A stretch of 64,000 bases of DNA, from positions 393,307 to 457,306 of the forward strand of contig NZ_LT985323.1 of assembly GCF_900290275.1 (NCBI RefSeq). Reading direction: 5' to 3'. Position 1 is the stretch's first letter. Each line of letters opens with the position of its first letter. A model generated the notes under the pieces. The model ran no database searches. It worked only from the letters and a program-made list of their open reading frames with translations, and was not told the DNA's origin. Both the position numbers and the translations under genes were made by a program. Source of the DNA: Prevotella merdae. Its GTDB lineage: Bacteria; Bacteroidota; Bacteroidia; Bacteroidales; Bacteroidaceae. Shown here one piece after another: positions 40,978 through 51,226 of this stretch.

Positions 40978-43950
40978 TTAGAACGTCAGTCCCAAGCTCA
41001 GTGTGTATGTTCTTGGTCTTGGATAGAAGCTGCTGTCTACTCCGTTTGGCACCTCTGGATCGGCACCCGAGTAGTTGGTTATGCAGAATACATTCTGCAC
41101 CATAGCCGATAGCGACAACGAGCACCACTTGGTTATCTTGCCAAAGTTGTAGCTCAAGTTGATGTTGTCAAGCTTAAGGAACGAGCCGTTCTCCACATAA
41201 TAGTCTGAAAGATACTGGCGTGTCTTGAAGCCTGTCTTCATATAACTGCGGTTGAGATTATTTAACTGCAATCCGTCGGCCCAAGTCTCCATCTCCCATG
41301 CTCCGGTGTTCATAGCTGTAGAATTGTATACATAGTTGCCTATGTTGGCGCGGAAACTCATGCCGAGTGTCAATTGCTTGTAGCGCAAAGATGTAGATAG
41401 ACCCATGATGTAATCGGGCATCGGCGAGTGATAACGATAACGGTCCGACTCGTTTATTACGCCATCGTTGTTAAGATCGGCATATGCTCCCTCGATTGGC
41501 TTTCCGCTGCGGTCGTACAGCTGCTTGTATACGTAGAACATATTAGGTGTATAGCCCTCGGTTAGCACTTGAATCTGGTTCTGGTCCTTAACCGTTGGAC
41601 CTACAATCATATTGGTCTCGCTGTCGCTCTTAACCAATGAAAGGTTCTTAACCTTCATCTTCTGCCAAGTGAAGTTGTACGAAAGATTCCACTCCCAATC
41701 CTTGGTCTGCACTGGTGTGGCATTGAGTGTAACCTCAATACCATGGCTGTCCACATTGCCCACATTCGTGGTGATGGTCTTGCCAAACTGTGTGCCAGCT
41801 GCTGCTGGAACTGTTGCTATAAGGTCCTTTGTCTTGCGTGTATAGTAGTCAAACGAACCTGAAATACGGTTTTTAAGGAATCCGAAGTCGAAACCTACGT
41901 TCCAAGAATCGGTTGTCTCCCATTTAAGGTTAGACACATATGCCTCTGGACGATAGGTGTTAATCCATGTTCCATTGACATAAGCCTCGGCTCCCGATGC
42001 GCTGTATGTATAAACAGGCAGATAATTATAATTGCCGCCTACCTCCTGCTGACCGGTTACACCGTATGATGCACGCAATTTGAGGTTGCTAAGTATCTTG
42101 TTGTCCTTAAGGAACTTCTCGTTGCTGATGGTCCAACCCAAGCCTACTGAAGGGAATGTACCCCAACGATAGTCGCTGCCAAAGCGTGAGCTGCCGTCAC
42201 GACGCATGGTTGCTGTAAGGAGATAACGTCCATCGTACGAGTAGTTTACACGTCCATAGTATGACAACAAAGTATGACGATAGTCCTCTGCCTTGTGGGT
42301 TTTGAGCTGCGAGCCAGCCATATTATACTCTACTGTCTCTGGCGATGTCGACTTCCAATACTGATAATCGTAACCTATTGTTGCGTCGACATTGCTCTTT
42401 GTCTCCTCAAAGTAGTGACCGTAGTTGGCGTAAACGGTAAGCAGATTGTTCTGCTTCTTCTGTGGACCGTAGTTGTAATTGTATCCGCCATCAAAGTAGT
42501 TGGATGCCGCATAGTCGGGTATGCGTGTGTGTCCCTTGCCTTCTGCCACGTCGGTGCCAACTGTTGCATGCAGCTTTACATCTGGAAAGAAGTGGAGCTT
42601 GTAGTCAACATCAAAGTTGCCTATAAATCGCTTTACATCGCTGCCAGCATCATACATGTCGACAAGTCCACGCGGATTGCGCTGTCCGGCTGATGTATTG
42701 ATAGGGTTGCCGCTTGCATCTAACGACTCGGTATAACCGCCAAGCTTGTCCGAACCAGAATATACTGGCAATGTGGGGTTGAATGTAGCCGCTGCCCAAA
42801 TAGCATTGCCGTTGTAGAACGAGTTCTTGGCTATAGAGCCCTTGGCATTGAGTGTAAGCTTTAGGTGGTCGTTAAAGAAGCTGGGGTTGAGCACAAGATT
42901 ACCGGTAAAGCGCTCCGACTTGTCGCCGCGAATGATACCATTCTGGTTGGCATAACCTATGGATGCACGGAACGGAAGTCCCTTTACGATGTTGCCCGAA
43001 AGCGACAGATTGTTGTCGGTAGATAATGTTGTGCGATATACCTCGTCAAACCAATCGGTGTTGGCATTGCCAAGCAAAGCCTTCTGAGCATCGGTGCCCT
43101 GGGCATTTATAACATTGCGAAACTCGTCGGCACTCAATACATCCACCATCTGTGCACGTGTCTGCATGGTGTTGGTAGACGAGAATTGTATGTTGAGCTT
43201 CGAGTCGCTGCCCTTCTTTGTTGTTATAAGAATAACACCGTTGGATGCTCGCGAACCATAAATAGCCGTAGATGCAGCATCCTTTAATACAGTCATCGAC
43301 TCGATGTCTTGCGGGTTAATCATGCTAAGGAAATTGTCGGCACCCGATATGCCACCAAGCTCCAAAGGCACACCATCTACAACTATAAGCGGGTCGTTAG
43401 ATGCATTCAACGAGGCACCACCACGTACGCGAATAGTGCTTCCTGCGGTTGCCGAACCAGAGTTCGACATAATCTGCACACCCGAAACCTTACCATTAAT
43501 AAGTTGCTCGGGCGATGATATAGAGCCTTTGTTGAAATCCTTGGCCTTGACAGTGGCAACCGAACCCGTAAGGTCGCTTTTGCGTGTAGTACCGTAACCA
43601 ACAACCACCACCTCGCCTATCTGCTTGTCGTTAGAGTCGAGCTGTATGGTCATAACACCGTTCTTTAGTTGCACGGTCTTGGCTACATATCCTATATATG
43701 ATACAGAGATTTGCTTGGTTCCTTCGGGAACTGTAAGCGAGAAATTGCCGTCTATATCTGTAACGGCTCCAGTTTTGCCACCATCGAGCATAATAGTGGC
43801 GCCCATAAGAGGTTCTTGATTGTTGGCATCCACAACGCTGCCCTTTACAATGCGGTTCTGCGCAAATGCCGACAAGCTTGATGTTGCAAGCAGTCCGGCA
43901 AGAAGTAGCGCGAAACGTCCTGTGGATTTGTTTCCTTTTGTTTGGTTCAT
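40978..43950 (-). CDS. SusC-like TonB-dependent transporter
   Basis: From the ATG at 43950 (MNQTKGNKSTGRF) the protein has 990 residues; the longer frame to 44025 lacks a signal-like start. A signal peptide is followed by a carboxypeptidase-D-like domain (VKGSVVDANNQEPLMGATIM), a TonB-box-like VVVVGYG, a plug with LIVVDGVP and TAIYGSRASNGVILITT, and a 22-strand barrel ending in RTYTLSLGLTF. It imports galacto-oligosaccharides with SusD. The next upstream gene, at 44515-44910, is unrelated. Confidence 0.96.
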   Translation of the reverse strand: MNQTKGNKSTGRFALLLAGLLATSSLSAFAQNRIVKGSVVDANNQEPLMGATIMLDGGKTGAVTDIDGNFSLTVPEGTKQISVSYIGYVAKTVQLKNGVMTIQLDSNDKQIGEVVVVGYGTTRKSDLTGSVATVKAKDFNKGSISSPEQLINGKVSGVQIMSNSGSATAGSTIRVRGGASLNASNDPLIVVDGVPLELGGISGADNFLSMINPQDIESMTVLKDAASTAIYGSRASNGVILITTKKGSDSKLNIQFSSTNTMQTRAQMVDVLSADEFRNVINAQGTDAQKALLGNANTDWFDEVYRTTLSTDNNLSLSGNIVKGLPFRASIGYANQNGIIRGDKSERFTGNLVLNPSFFNDHLKLTLNAKGSIAKNSFYNGNAIWAAATFNPTLPVYSGSDKLGGYTESLDASGNPINTSAGQRNPRGLVDMYDAGSDVKRFIGNFDVDYKLHFFPDVKLHATVGTDVAEGKGHTRIPDYAASNYFDGGYNYNYGPQKKQNNLLTVYANYGHYFEETKSNVDATIGYDYQYWKSTSPETVEYNMAGSQLKTHKAEDYRHTLLSYYGRVNYSYDGRYLLTATMRRDGSSRFGSDYRWGTFPSVGLGWTISNEKFLKDNKILSNLKLRASYGVTGQQEVGGNYNYLPVYTYSASGAEAYVNGTWINTYRPEAYVSNLKWETTDSWNVGFDFGFLKNRISGSFDYYTRKTKDLIATVPAAAGTQFGKTITTNVGNVDSHGIEVTLNATPVQTKDWEWNLSYNFTWQKMKVKNLSLVKSDSETNMIVGPTVKDQNQIQVLTEGYTPNMFYVYKQLYDRSGKPIEGAYADLNNDGVINESDRYRYHSPMPDYIMGLSTSLRYKQLTLGMSFRANIGNYVYNSTAMNTGAWEMETWADGLQLNNLNRSYMKTGFKTRQYLSDYYVENGSFLKLDNINLSYNFGKITKWCSLSLSAMVQNVFCITNYSGADPEVPNGVDSSFYPRPRTYTLSLGLTF

Positions 43951-44087
43951 GTTCAAAACGTTTAGGTAAATTATGGTTTGGTTTAAATTTTGTCTTTTAC
44001 TGAAAATGGTTGTCTTAAAGAACAACCTAAGCTGATCTTGTTTTCTTACTCTTGAAGATTTGAAACGGATAGGTTTTTATTCGGTTG

Positions 44088-44095
44088 CAAAATTA
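44088..44095 (-). promoter_or_regulatory. -7 box for galactan locus
   Basis: TAATTTTG followed by CAA on the minus strand lies about 140 bases before the SusC-like start. A TTTG at 44122-44125 is too far (26 bases) to be a standard -33. An activator is probably needed. Confidence 0.55.
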
Positions 44096-44353
44096 CAAGC
44101 ATTGACTAATATGGAGCGTCACAAATTAGACAAAAGACAAAACAAAACGGACAAACACGCGGCTAAACGCCCATAAACAAAGGATTTGGCAAATATGTAA
44201 AGGCTTTTGGAAGAAAAATTTTTATGCCTAACACTGAACTATAAGCAAACAAGATATGAACAAAAAAGCACGAGGAACCCTCATCGATAAACCGCAATTT
44301 ATGGATGAAAAGCTTGGATAAGAAGAACGGGGAAACAAGAGGATTTATTTGCT

Positions 44354-44470
44354 CCCAAAGTAATATAATATTACTTGCACATTTAAATATATATTACTTT
44401 GCATTTTAATATAATATAACTTTGCATTTTAATATATATTACTTTGCATTTTAATATATATTACTTTGGG
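44354..44470. repeat. 117-bp inverted-repeat element with internal 22-bp repeats
   Basis: Ends CCCAAAGTAATATA and TATATTACTTTGGG are perfect inverted repeats. The interior holds three to four copies of TATATTACTTTGCATTTTAA at about 22-base spacing, one of which reads TAACTTTG like a promoter -7 box. It sits in the 564-base gap between the SusC-like gene and the DUF805 gene. Nothing else in the gap beyond the -7 box is recognisable. Confidence 0.8.
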
Positions 44471-44514
44471 ACAGCATATAATGTCAGTAAAAAATAGTCT
44501 ATAAAACGGCTTTA

Positions 44515-44910
44515 TTATTTTTCTGGCTCTGGTCCGTAAGCATTATCGCCAGGATTGCTGCCAGTGGCAAAGTATACTATAAGAAGAATAGCTCCAATGA
44601 TAGGCAGGAACATCCAGAAGAGGTTGAATCCCGAACGTCCGGTATCATGAAGACGGCGCACCGAAACTGCCAAGCCGGGTATAAACGCAGCAATGGCGTA
44701 GATCCAATAAAGAATGGTGCCAACCATATAGCCACCAGTAGCTCCGTCTAAGCCCTTGAAGATAGCACCGATAATAGAGCATACGGCAATAAGGGCAAAG
44801 CTCATGATAATATTGAACAAATAGAAGAACCAATACTCCGAACGTGTGGCTCGACCACTAAATGTTGCATACTTTGAAAAAACTGATACAACTGCTTCTT
44901 TTAATCCCAT
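44515..44910 (-). CDS. DUF805 membrane protein
   Basis: The protein has 131 residues. It starts KYATFSGRATRSEYWFFYLF, the DUF805 opening, and has four hydrophobic segments and the conserved SVRRLHDTGRSGFNLFW followed by the GSNPGDNAYGPEP end. It is an inner-membrane protein of unknown function. A TAACTTTG box lies about 60 bases upstream. Confidence 0.93.
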   Translation of the reverse strand: MGLKEAVVSVFSKYATFSGRATRSEYWFFYLFNIIMSFALIAVCSIIGAIFKGLDGATGGYMVGTILYWIYAIAAFIPGLAVSVRRLHDTGRSGFNLFWMFLPIIGAILLIVYFATGSNPGDNAYGPEPEK

Positions 44911-44971
44911 AGATTTAAATTTTTAAAGGTTTATAAATAAATTTGACAGCAAATCATTAATATTGCTTGCA

Positions 44972-44979
44972 CAAAGTTA
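44972..44979 (-). promoter_or_regulatory. -7 box upstream of DUF805 gene
   Basis: TAACTTTG on the minus strand is a full match to TAnnTTTG. The nearest TTTG (45004-45007) is 24 bases away, slightly long. Confidence 0.6.
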
Positions 44980-45055
44980 CATATTTTTTTTAATACCCTT
45001 ATGCAAAGAATAAAAAAATATATGGTAAGATTATAAGCGAACCGACTTTTTTTTG

Positions 45056-45063
45056 TATCTTTG
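45056..45063 (+). promoter_or_regulatory. -7 box upstream of clpP
   Basis: TATCTTTG lies about 80 bases before the clpP ATG, after a T-run, with no clear -33 TTTG. Confidence 0.65.
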
Positions 45064-45143
45064 TATATAGATAGTTGCTGTTTGGCCTTCTATCATTACT
45101 TATATATATACAACATACAGAAAAACAATAAGAAAAACAAGAT

Positions 45144-45809
45144 ATGAACGACTTTAGAAAGTACGCAACACAGCACCTTGGCATGAACGGTTTGGTGCTT
45201 GATGACGTGATGAAGGCGCAGGCTCAGTACCTCAACCCTTACATCCTCGAGGAGCGTCAGCTCAATGTTACACAGATGGATGTGTTCTCACGATTGATGA
45301 TGGACCGTATCATCTTCCTCGGTACCGAGATTAACGACTATACAGCCAATACACTCTCGGCGCAACTCTTATACCTTGACTCGGTAGATCCTGGCAAGGA
45401 TATCTCTATCTATATCAATTCGCCTGGCGGAAGTGTTACAGCTGGTCTCGGCATCTACGACACTATGCAGTTCATTACATCCGACGTGTCTACCATGTGT
45501 ACTGGTATGGCTGCATCTATGGCTGCCGTATTGCTCGTGGCTGGTCAGGAAGGCAAAAGATATGCCCTAAAGCATAGCCGCGTGATGATACACCAGCCTC
45601 TTGGCGGTGTACAAGGACAAGCTTCGGACATTGAGATTGAAGCAAGAGAGATTCAGAAGTTCAAGAAGGAACTCTACACCATTATCTCCGACCACTCGCA
45701 TACTCCATTCGACAAGGTTTGGGCCGACTCTGACCGCAACTACTGGATGAATGCAGAAGAGGCTAAGGAGTATGGAATGATTGACCAGATAATGATTAGA
45801 AAGAAATAA
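45144..45809 (+). CDS. clpP: ATP-dependent Clp protease proteolytic subunit
   Basis: The protein has 221 residues. Catalytic Ser125 is in [13 protein letters not shown], His150 in VMIHQP and Asp197 in DSDRNYWM. ClpP forms a 14-mer degradation chamber opened by ClpX. The N-terminal stretch of about 40 residues before the protease core is longer than in E. coli, as is common in Bacteroidetes. It is followed by clpX after seven bases. Confidence 0.97.
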   Translation: MNDFRKYATQHLGMNGLVLDDVMKAQAQYLNPYILEERQLNVTQMDVFSRLMMDRIIFLGTEINDYTANTLSAQLLYLDSVDPGKDISIYINSPGGSVTAGLGIYDTMQFITSDVSTMCTGMAASMAAVLLVAGQEGKRYALKHSRVMIHQPLGGVQGQASDIEIEAREIQKFKKELYTIISDHSHTPFDKVWADSDRNYWMNAEEAKEYGMIDQIMIRKK

Positions 45810-45816
45810 TATAGCA

Positions 45817-47046
45817 ATGCCAAAGAAAGTATGCAGTTTCTGCGGAAGAGCAGAAAAGGATGTCAACTTTATAATTACCGGACTCAACGGCTTTATCTGC
45901 GACCAATGCGCACAGCAGGCATATCAGATTGTGGTTGAGGCTGGGCTCGGACCCGATGGTGGCAAGCGTAAGCGCGGCGGAAAGTTTGATGTGGAACTTG
46001 CCGATGTGCCTAAGCCTACGGAGATAAAGGAATATCTCGACCAATACATCATCGGACAGGACGAGGCCAAGAAGTTTCTGTCGGTTGCAGTATACAACCA
46101 TTACAAGCGCCTGTCGCAGCCTGACGACGAGTCGGGTGTTGAGATTGAGAAGAGCAACATCATTATGGTGGGCTCTACTGGTACGGGCAAAACTCTGCTC
46201 GCACGCACTATAGCCAAGTTGCTAAAGGTGCCTTTCACCATTGTAGACGCAACTGTGTTTACCGAGGCTGGCTATGTGGGCGAGGATGTAGAAAGTATTC
46301 TCTCGCGCTTGCTTCAGGTTGCCGACTACGACTTGCCGGCTGCCGAACGCGGTATTGTATTTATTGACGAGATTGACAAGATAGCACGCAAGGCCGACAA
46401 CCCAAGTATCACTCGCGATGTTAGCGGCGAGGGTGTGCAGCAGGGTTTGCTAAAACTGCTTGAGGGAACAATGGTGAATGTGCCGCCAAAGGGTGGACGC
46501 AAGCATCCTGACCAAGACTATATACACGTAGATACTCGCAACATATTATTTATATGTGGCGGTGCATTCGACGGTATAGAACGCAAAATTGCTCAGCGTC
46601 TTAATGCTCACACCGTTGGCTTTAACTCTGTACAGAACGCAAGAAGCATTGACAAGAGCGACCTTATGAAGTATATATTGCCGCAGGACCTAAAATCATT
46701 CGGTCTTATTCCGGAGATTATCGGTCGTCTACCCGTGCTTACATACCTCAATCCTCTTGACCGCGAAGCCCTGCGACGCATCCTTATCGAGCCTAAGAAC
46801 TCTATCATCAAGCAGTATAAAAAACTGTTCGAGATGGACGGCATACAGCTTAACTTCACCGACGACGCACTCGACTTCATCGTGGATAAGGCTGTAGAAT
46901 ACAAACTTGGCGCTCGTGGACTGCGCTCTATCGTAGAATCGATTGTTATGGACGCTATGTTCGAACAGCCTTCAAAGAAGGTGGACAAGTTTGACGTTAC
47001 ACTCGATTACGCTAAGCAGCAACTTGAGAAGTCGCATCTAAAATAG
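45817..47046 (+). CDS. clpX: ATP-dependent Clp protease ATPase subunit ClpX
   Basis: The protein has 409 residues. An N-terminal zinc-binding domain (CSFCGR and CDQC) leads to a AAA+ core with Walker A GSTGTGKT, Walker [12 protein letters not shown], and the [13 protein letters not shown] and ARGLRSIVE elements. It unfolds tagged proteins for ClpP. A hairpin terminator follows. Confidence 0.97.
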   Translation: MPKKVCSFCGRAEKDVNFIITGLNGFICDQCAQQAYQIVVEAGLGPDGGKRKRGGKFDVELADVPKPTEIKEYLDQYIIGQDEAKKFLSVAVYNHYKRLSQPDDESGVEIEKSNIIMVGSTGTGKTLLARTIAKLLKVPFTIVDATVFTEAGYVGEDVESILSRLLQVADYDLPAAERGIVFIDEIDKIARKADNPSITRDVSGEGVQQGLLKLLEGTMVNVPPKGGRKHPDQDYIHVDTRNILFICGGAFDGIERKIAQRLNAHTVGFNSVQNARSIDKSDLMKYILPQDLKSFGLIPEIIGRLPVLTYLNPLDREALRRILIEPKNSIIKQYKKLFEMDGIQLNFTDDALDFIVDKAVEYKLGARGLRSIVESIVMDAMFEQPSKKVDKFDVTLDYAKQQLEKSHLK

Positions 47047-47051
47047 AATAG

Positions 47052-47090
47052 AAATCCTCTCCACCCCGCTGGAGGGAGTGGAGAGGATTT
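47052..47090 (+). terminator. Terminator hairpin after clpX
   Basis: A 13-base perfect stem AAATCCTCTCCAC / GTGGAGAGGATTT has a 13-base loop and is followed by a short T-rich stretch. The weak T-run may allow read-through into recQ, which starts 21 bases later. Confidence 0.7.
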
Positions 47091-47110
47091 AGCTTTTAAA
47101 TCTTACTACT

Positions 47111-49285
47111 ATGACTGGGACAATTAACCTCAACGAACAACTAAAACATTACTTCGGTTTCGACTCGTTCAAAGGCGAACAAGAAGCAATAATACGCAAC
47201 TTGCTTGAAGGCAACGACACATTTGTGCTAATGCCTACAGGTGGCGGCAAGAGCCTTTGCTATCAATTGCCATCGCTTATTATGGACGGTACGGCGATTG
47301 TTATATCGCCGCTCATAGCTCTTATGAAAAATCAGGTCGACGTCATTAACGGCCTTAGCGAGGAGCCGGGAGTTGCCCATTATCTCAATTCCTCACTCAA
47401 CAAGGCTGCCATACAGCAAGTATACAAGGATGTTCGTGAAGGACGCACCAAACTGTTGTATGTGGCTCCCGAATCGCTGAACAAGGAAGACAACCTTGAG
47501 TTCTTCCGCTCTTTCAAGATTTCGTTCTATGCCATTGACGAGGCTCACTGTATTTCGGAGTGGGGACACGACTTCCGCCCCGAATACCGAAACATACGCC
47601 CAACAATACAGAAAATAGGCAACGCTCCCGTCATAGCCCTTACTGCCACTGCCACAGACAAGGTGCGCATGGACATTAAGAAGAGCCTCGGCATTACTGA
47701 TGCCAAGGAGTTCCGCTCGTCCTTTAATCGTCCTAACCTATATTACGAGGTAAGACAGAAGACTAAGGATATAGATAAACAGATTATCAAGTTTATTAAA
47801 CAGCACCCCGGAAAGAGTGGTATTGTATACTGTATATCACGCAAAAAGGTGGAGGAACTGGCGGCTGTACTGCAAGCCAACGAGATTAAGGCGGCTCCTT
47901 ATCATGCTGGACTCGACTCGGCAAAGCGATCGCAGACACAAGACGACTTCCTTATGGAGCGCATCGACGTTATTGTTGCTACCATAGCTTTTGGCATGGG
48001 CATCGACAAACCCGACGTACGATTCGTTATACACTACGATATTCCAAAGAGTTTGGAAGGATATTATCAGGAGACAGGACGTGCCGGACGCGATGGTGGA
48101 GAGGGTATGTGCATAGCCTTCTACTCGTATAAAGACTTGCAAAAACTTGAGAAGTTTATGGAAGGTAAGCCTGTTGCCGAGCAAGACATAGGCAAACAAT
48201 TGTTGCAGGAAACTGCTGCTTATGCCGAGTCGTCGGTATGCCGACGCAAGATATTGCTGCACTACTTTGGCGAGGAATATCCTAAGGACAACTGTGGCAA
48301 TTGCGACAACTGCCGACATCCTAAGGTTAAACGCGAGGGCAAAGAGGCTTTGCTCATAGTGCTACGCTCTATTCTTGCCATGAAGGAGGGATTCCGTCAG
48401 GATTATGTCATCGACTTTGTTAAGGGACGTGCTACTGATGATATTGTATCGCATCACCATGACCAGCTCGAGGAATTTGGCATGGGCGAGGATATGCCTC
48501 CTAAGACATGGAACCCGGTTATACGTCAGGGTATGATTGCTGGATATATACACAAGGACATAGAGAGTTATGGATTGCTTAAGGTTACGGCTGCCGGCAA
48601 GCGATTTGTGAAGAATCCTACTGACTTTACATATGTGGAGGACACCGACTTTACCGAAACTAACGACGACGTAGAGGAGGAGCATGGAGCATCGGCACTG
48701 GATCCTACACTATATAGTATGCTGCAAGACCTTCGTAAAAAGACGGCTAAGAAGCTTAATCTACCAGGTTATGTCATCTTCCAAGACATATCACTCGAGC
48801 AGATGGCCACTCTATATCCGGTTTCTGTAGAAGAACTTCGCAACATTCAAGGCGTTGGCGTAGGCAAGGCTCGTAGATACGGCAAGGAGTTCTGCGCACT
48901 TATCAAGCGCTATTGCGACGATAACGAGATTGAACGTCCTGAGGAGATGTTTGTCAGAACCGTGGCTAAGGACTCGATGACTAAGGTTAAGATTATTGGT
49001 TACCTGGACCGTCGCATGCCGCTTGACGACATTGCATCGGCTCTGAACCTCGACTTCGACGACTTGCTGGACGAGATTGACGCTATTGTATACTCGGGCA
49101 CTAAGGTAAACATCGACTATTTCCTTGAGGATGTAATGGACGAGGATCAGGTGGACGATATATACGAATACTTCCGCGAATCGGATACCGACAATATCGA
49201 CGACGCTATGGACGAGCTTGGTGACTACGAAGAACGCGATATCCGCCTTGTCAGAATCAAGTTCTTGTCGGAACAGGCCAACTAA
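47111..49285 (+). CDS. recQ: ATP-dependent DNA helicase RecQ
   Basis: The protein has 724 residues. The helicase core has Walker A MPTGGGKSLC, the DEAH box AIDEAHCISEWGHDFRPEY and the GRAGRDG motif VI. A zinc-binding cluster (CRRKILLHYFGE and NCGNCDNC), an RQC winged helix and an HRDC domain (near 545-610) follow. The C-terminal 100 residues are acidic and additional to E. coli RecQ. It unwinds 3'-5' at forks and recombination intermediates. Confidence 0.96.
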   Translation: MTGTINLNEQLKHYFGFDSFKGEQEAIIRNLLEGNDTFVLMPTGGGKSLCYQLPSLIMDGTAIVISPLIALMKNQVDVINGLSEEPGVAHYLNSSLNKAAIQQVYKDVREGRTKLLYVAPESLNKEDNLEFFRSFKISFYAIDEAHCISEWGHDFRPEYRNIRPTIQKIGNAPVIALTATATDKVRMDIKKSLGITDAKEFRSSFNRPNLYYEVRQKTKDIDKQIIKFIKQHPGKSGIVYCISRKKVEELAAVLQANEIKAAPYHAGLDSAKRSQTQDDFLMERIDVIVATIAFGMGIDKPDVRFVIHYDIPKSLEGYYQETGRAGRDGGEGMCIAFYSYKDLQKLEKFMEGKPVAEQDIGKQLLQETAAYAESSVCRRKILLHYFGEEYPKDNCGNCDNCRHPKVKREGKEALLIVLRSILAMKEGFRQDYVIDFVKGRATDDIVSHHHDQLEEFGMGEDMPPKTWNPVIRQGMIAGYIHKDIESYGLLKVTAAGKRFVKNPTDFTYVEDTDFTETNDDVEEEHGASALDPTLYSMLQDLRKKTAKKLNLPGYVIFQDISLEQMATLYPVSVEELRNIQGVGVGKARRYGKEFCALIKRYCDDNEIERPEEMFVRTVAKDSMTKVKIIGYLDRRMPLDDIASALNLDFDDLLDEIDAIVYSGTKVNIDYFLEDVMDEDQVDDIYEYFRESDTDNIDDAMDELGDYEERDIRLVRIKFLSEQAN

Positions 49286-49437
49286 AGATGGTTAATCTGG
49301 AAGACTTAACCTATCACTTATCTAGCACTAAAGTATCACAAGGCAAGCAAGCGTATCCGCAATGCAAGTGTTGATATATAGAAATAATTAATAATTCCTC
49401 AGAAGCAATTGAGTGCTTACGTTTGAATATATAAAAT

Positions 49438-49474
49438 ATGGGCATGTTCAACCATCACGGTTGTTCATGCCCAT
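49438..49474. terminator. Terminator between recQ and eno
   Basis: ATGGGCATG and its complement CATGCCCAT pair strongly, with a second short stem TCAACC/GGTTG inside separated by a small mismatch. T/A-rich sequence lies on both sides. The genes are convergent. Confidence 0.8.
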
Positions 49475-49511
49475 TTATTTCGATTATGATTTATTCAATA
49501 ATTAATCACGT

Positions 49512-50828
<1,317 letters not shown>

Positions 50829-50908
50829 TTATCTTTACAATTATAAAACTTTTATATAAACCGCATGAACACAACATCGGCCGCATAAATACGATTCTTT
50901 TCTGAGTG

Positions 50909-50940
50909 CAAAAATAGTAATCATAAGAGAAACCACCAAA
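50909..50940 (-). promoter_or_regulatory. eno promoter, near-consensus
   Basis: On the minus strand, TTTG (50937-50940), 20 bases, then TATTTTTG (50909-50916) match the Bacteroidetes promoter consensus. The leader is about 85 bases. Confidence 0.85.
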
Positions 50941-51021
50941 TTAGGAGCGTCATCAAAAATAGGTATTCCACTAATAATACCGAAATGTAGGTATGGCATT
51001 TCAAAATATCCACAAAATAGA

Positions 51022-51217
51022 TATCTTTGCATTAATACAAAATAATTCAGTAACTTTATAAGATGCCTCGTAGCATCTGCCACCAAACTTGCTTGCTCGG
51101 CGAACAGGAGTTCGCCGTTCCATAGGTGGAGCGTCGCCGCCTCGGCGACGTAAGCAACACGGTGTTTTGTGGTTTTTTGTTAAAGCCCTGCCATATAGTC
51201 ACACTTGCGTGGTACAG
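51022..51217 (+). other. Promoter-led structured non-coding stretch, cut by an IS
   Basis: A plus-strand TATCTTTG box (51022-51029) is followed by no reading frame of note. Instead there is a run of hairpins: AGATGC/GCATCT, GGCGAAC/GTTCGCC and CGTCGCC/GGCGACG, with CCACC...GGTGG enclosing the second. The IS1182-like element interrupts the stretch, and further hairpins (GGTTCATC/GATGAACC at 53000-53028) lie beyond it. It may be a structured RNA or a cluster of REP-like hairpins. I cannot name a family. Confidence 0.45.
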
Positions 51218-51226
51218 TTCGGAGAC

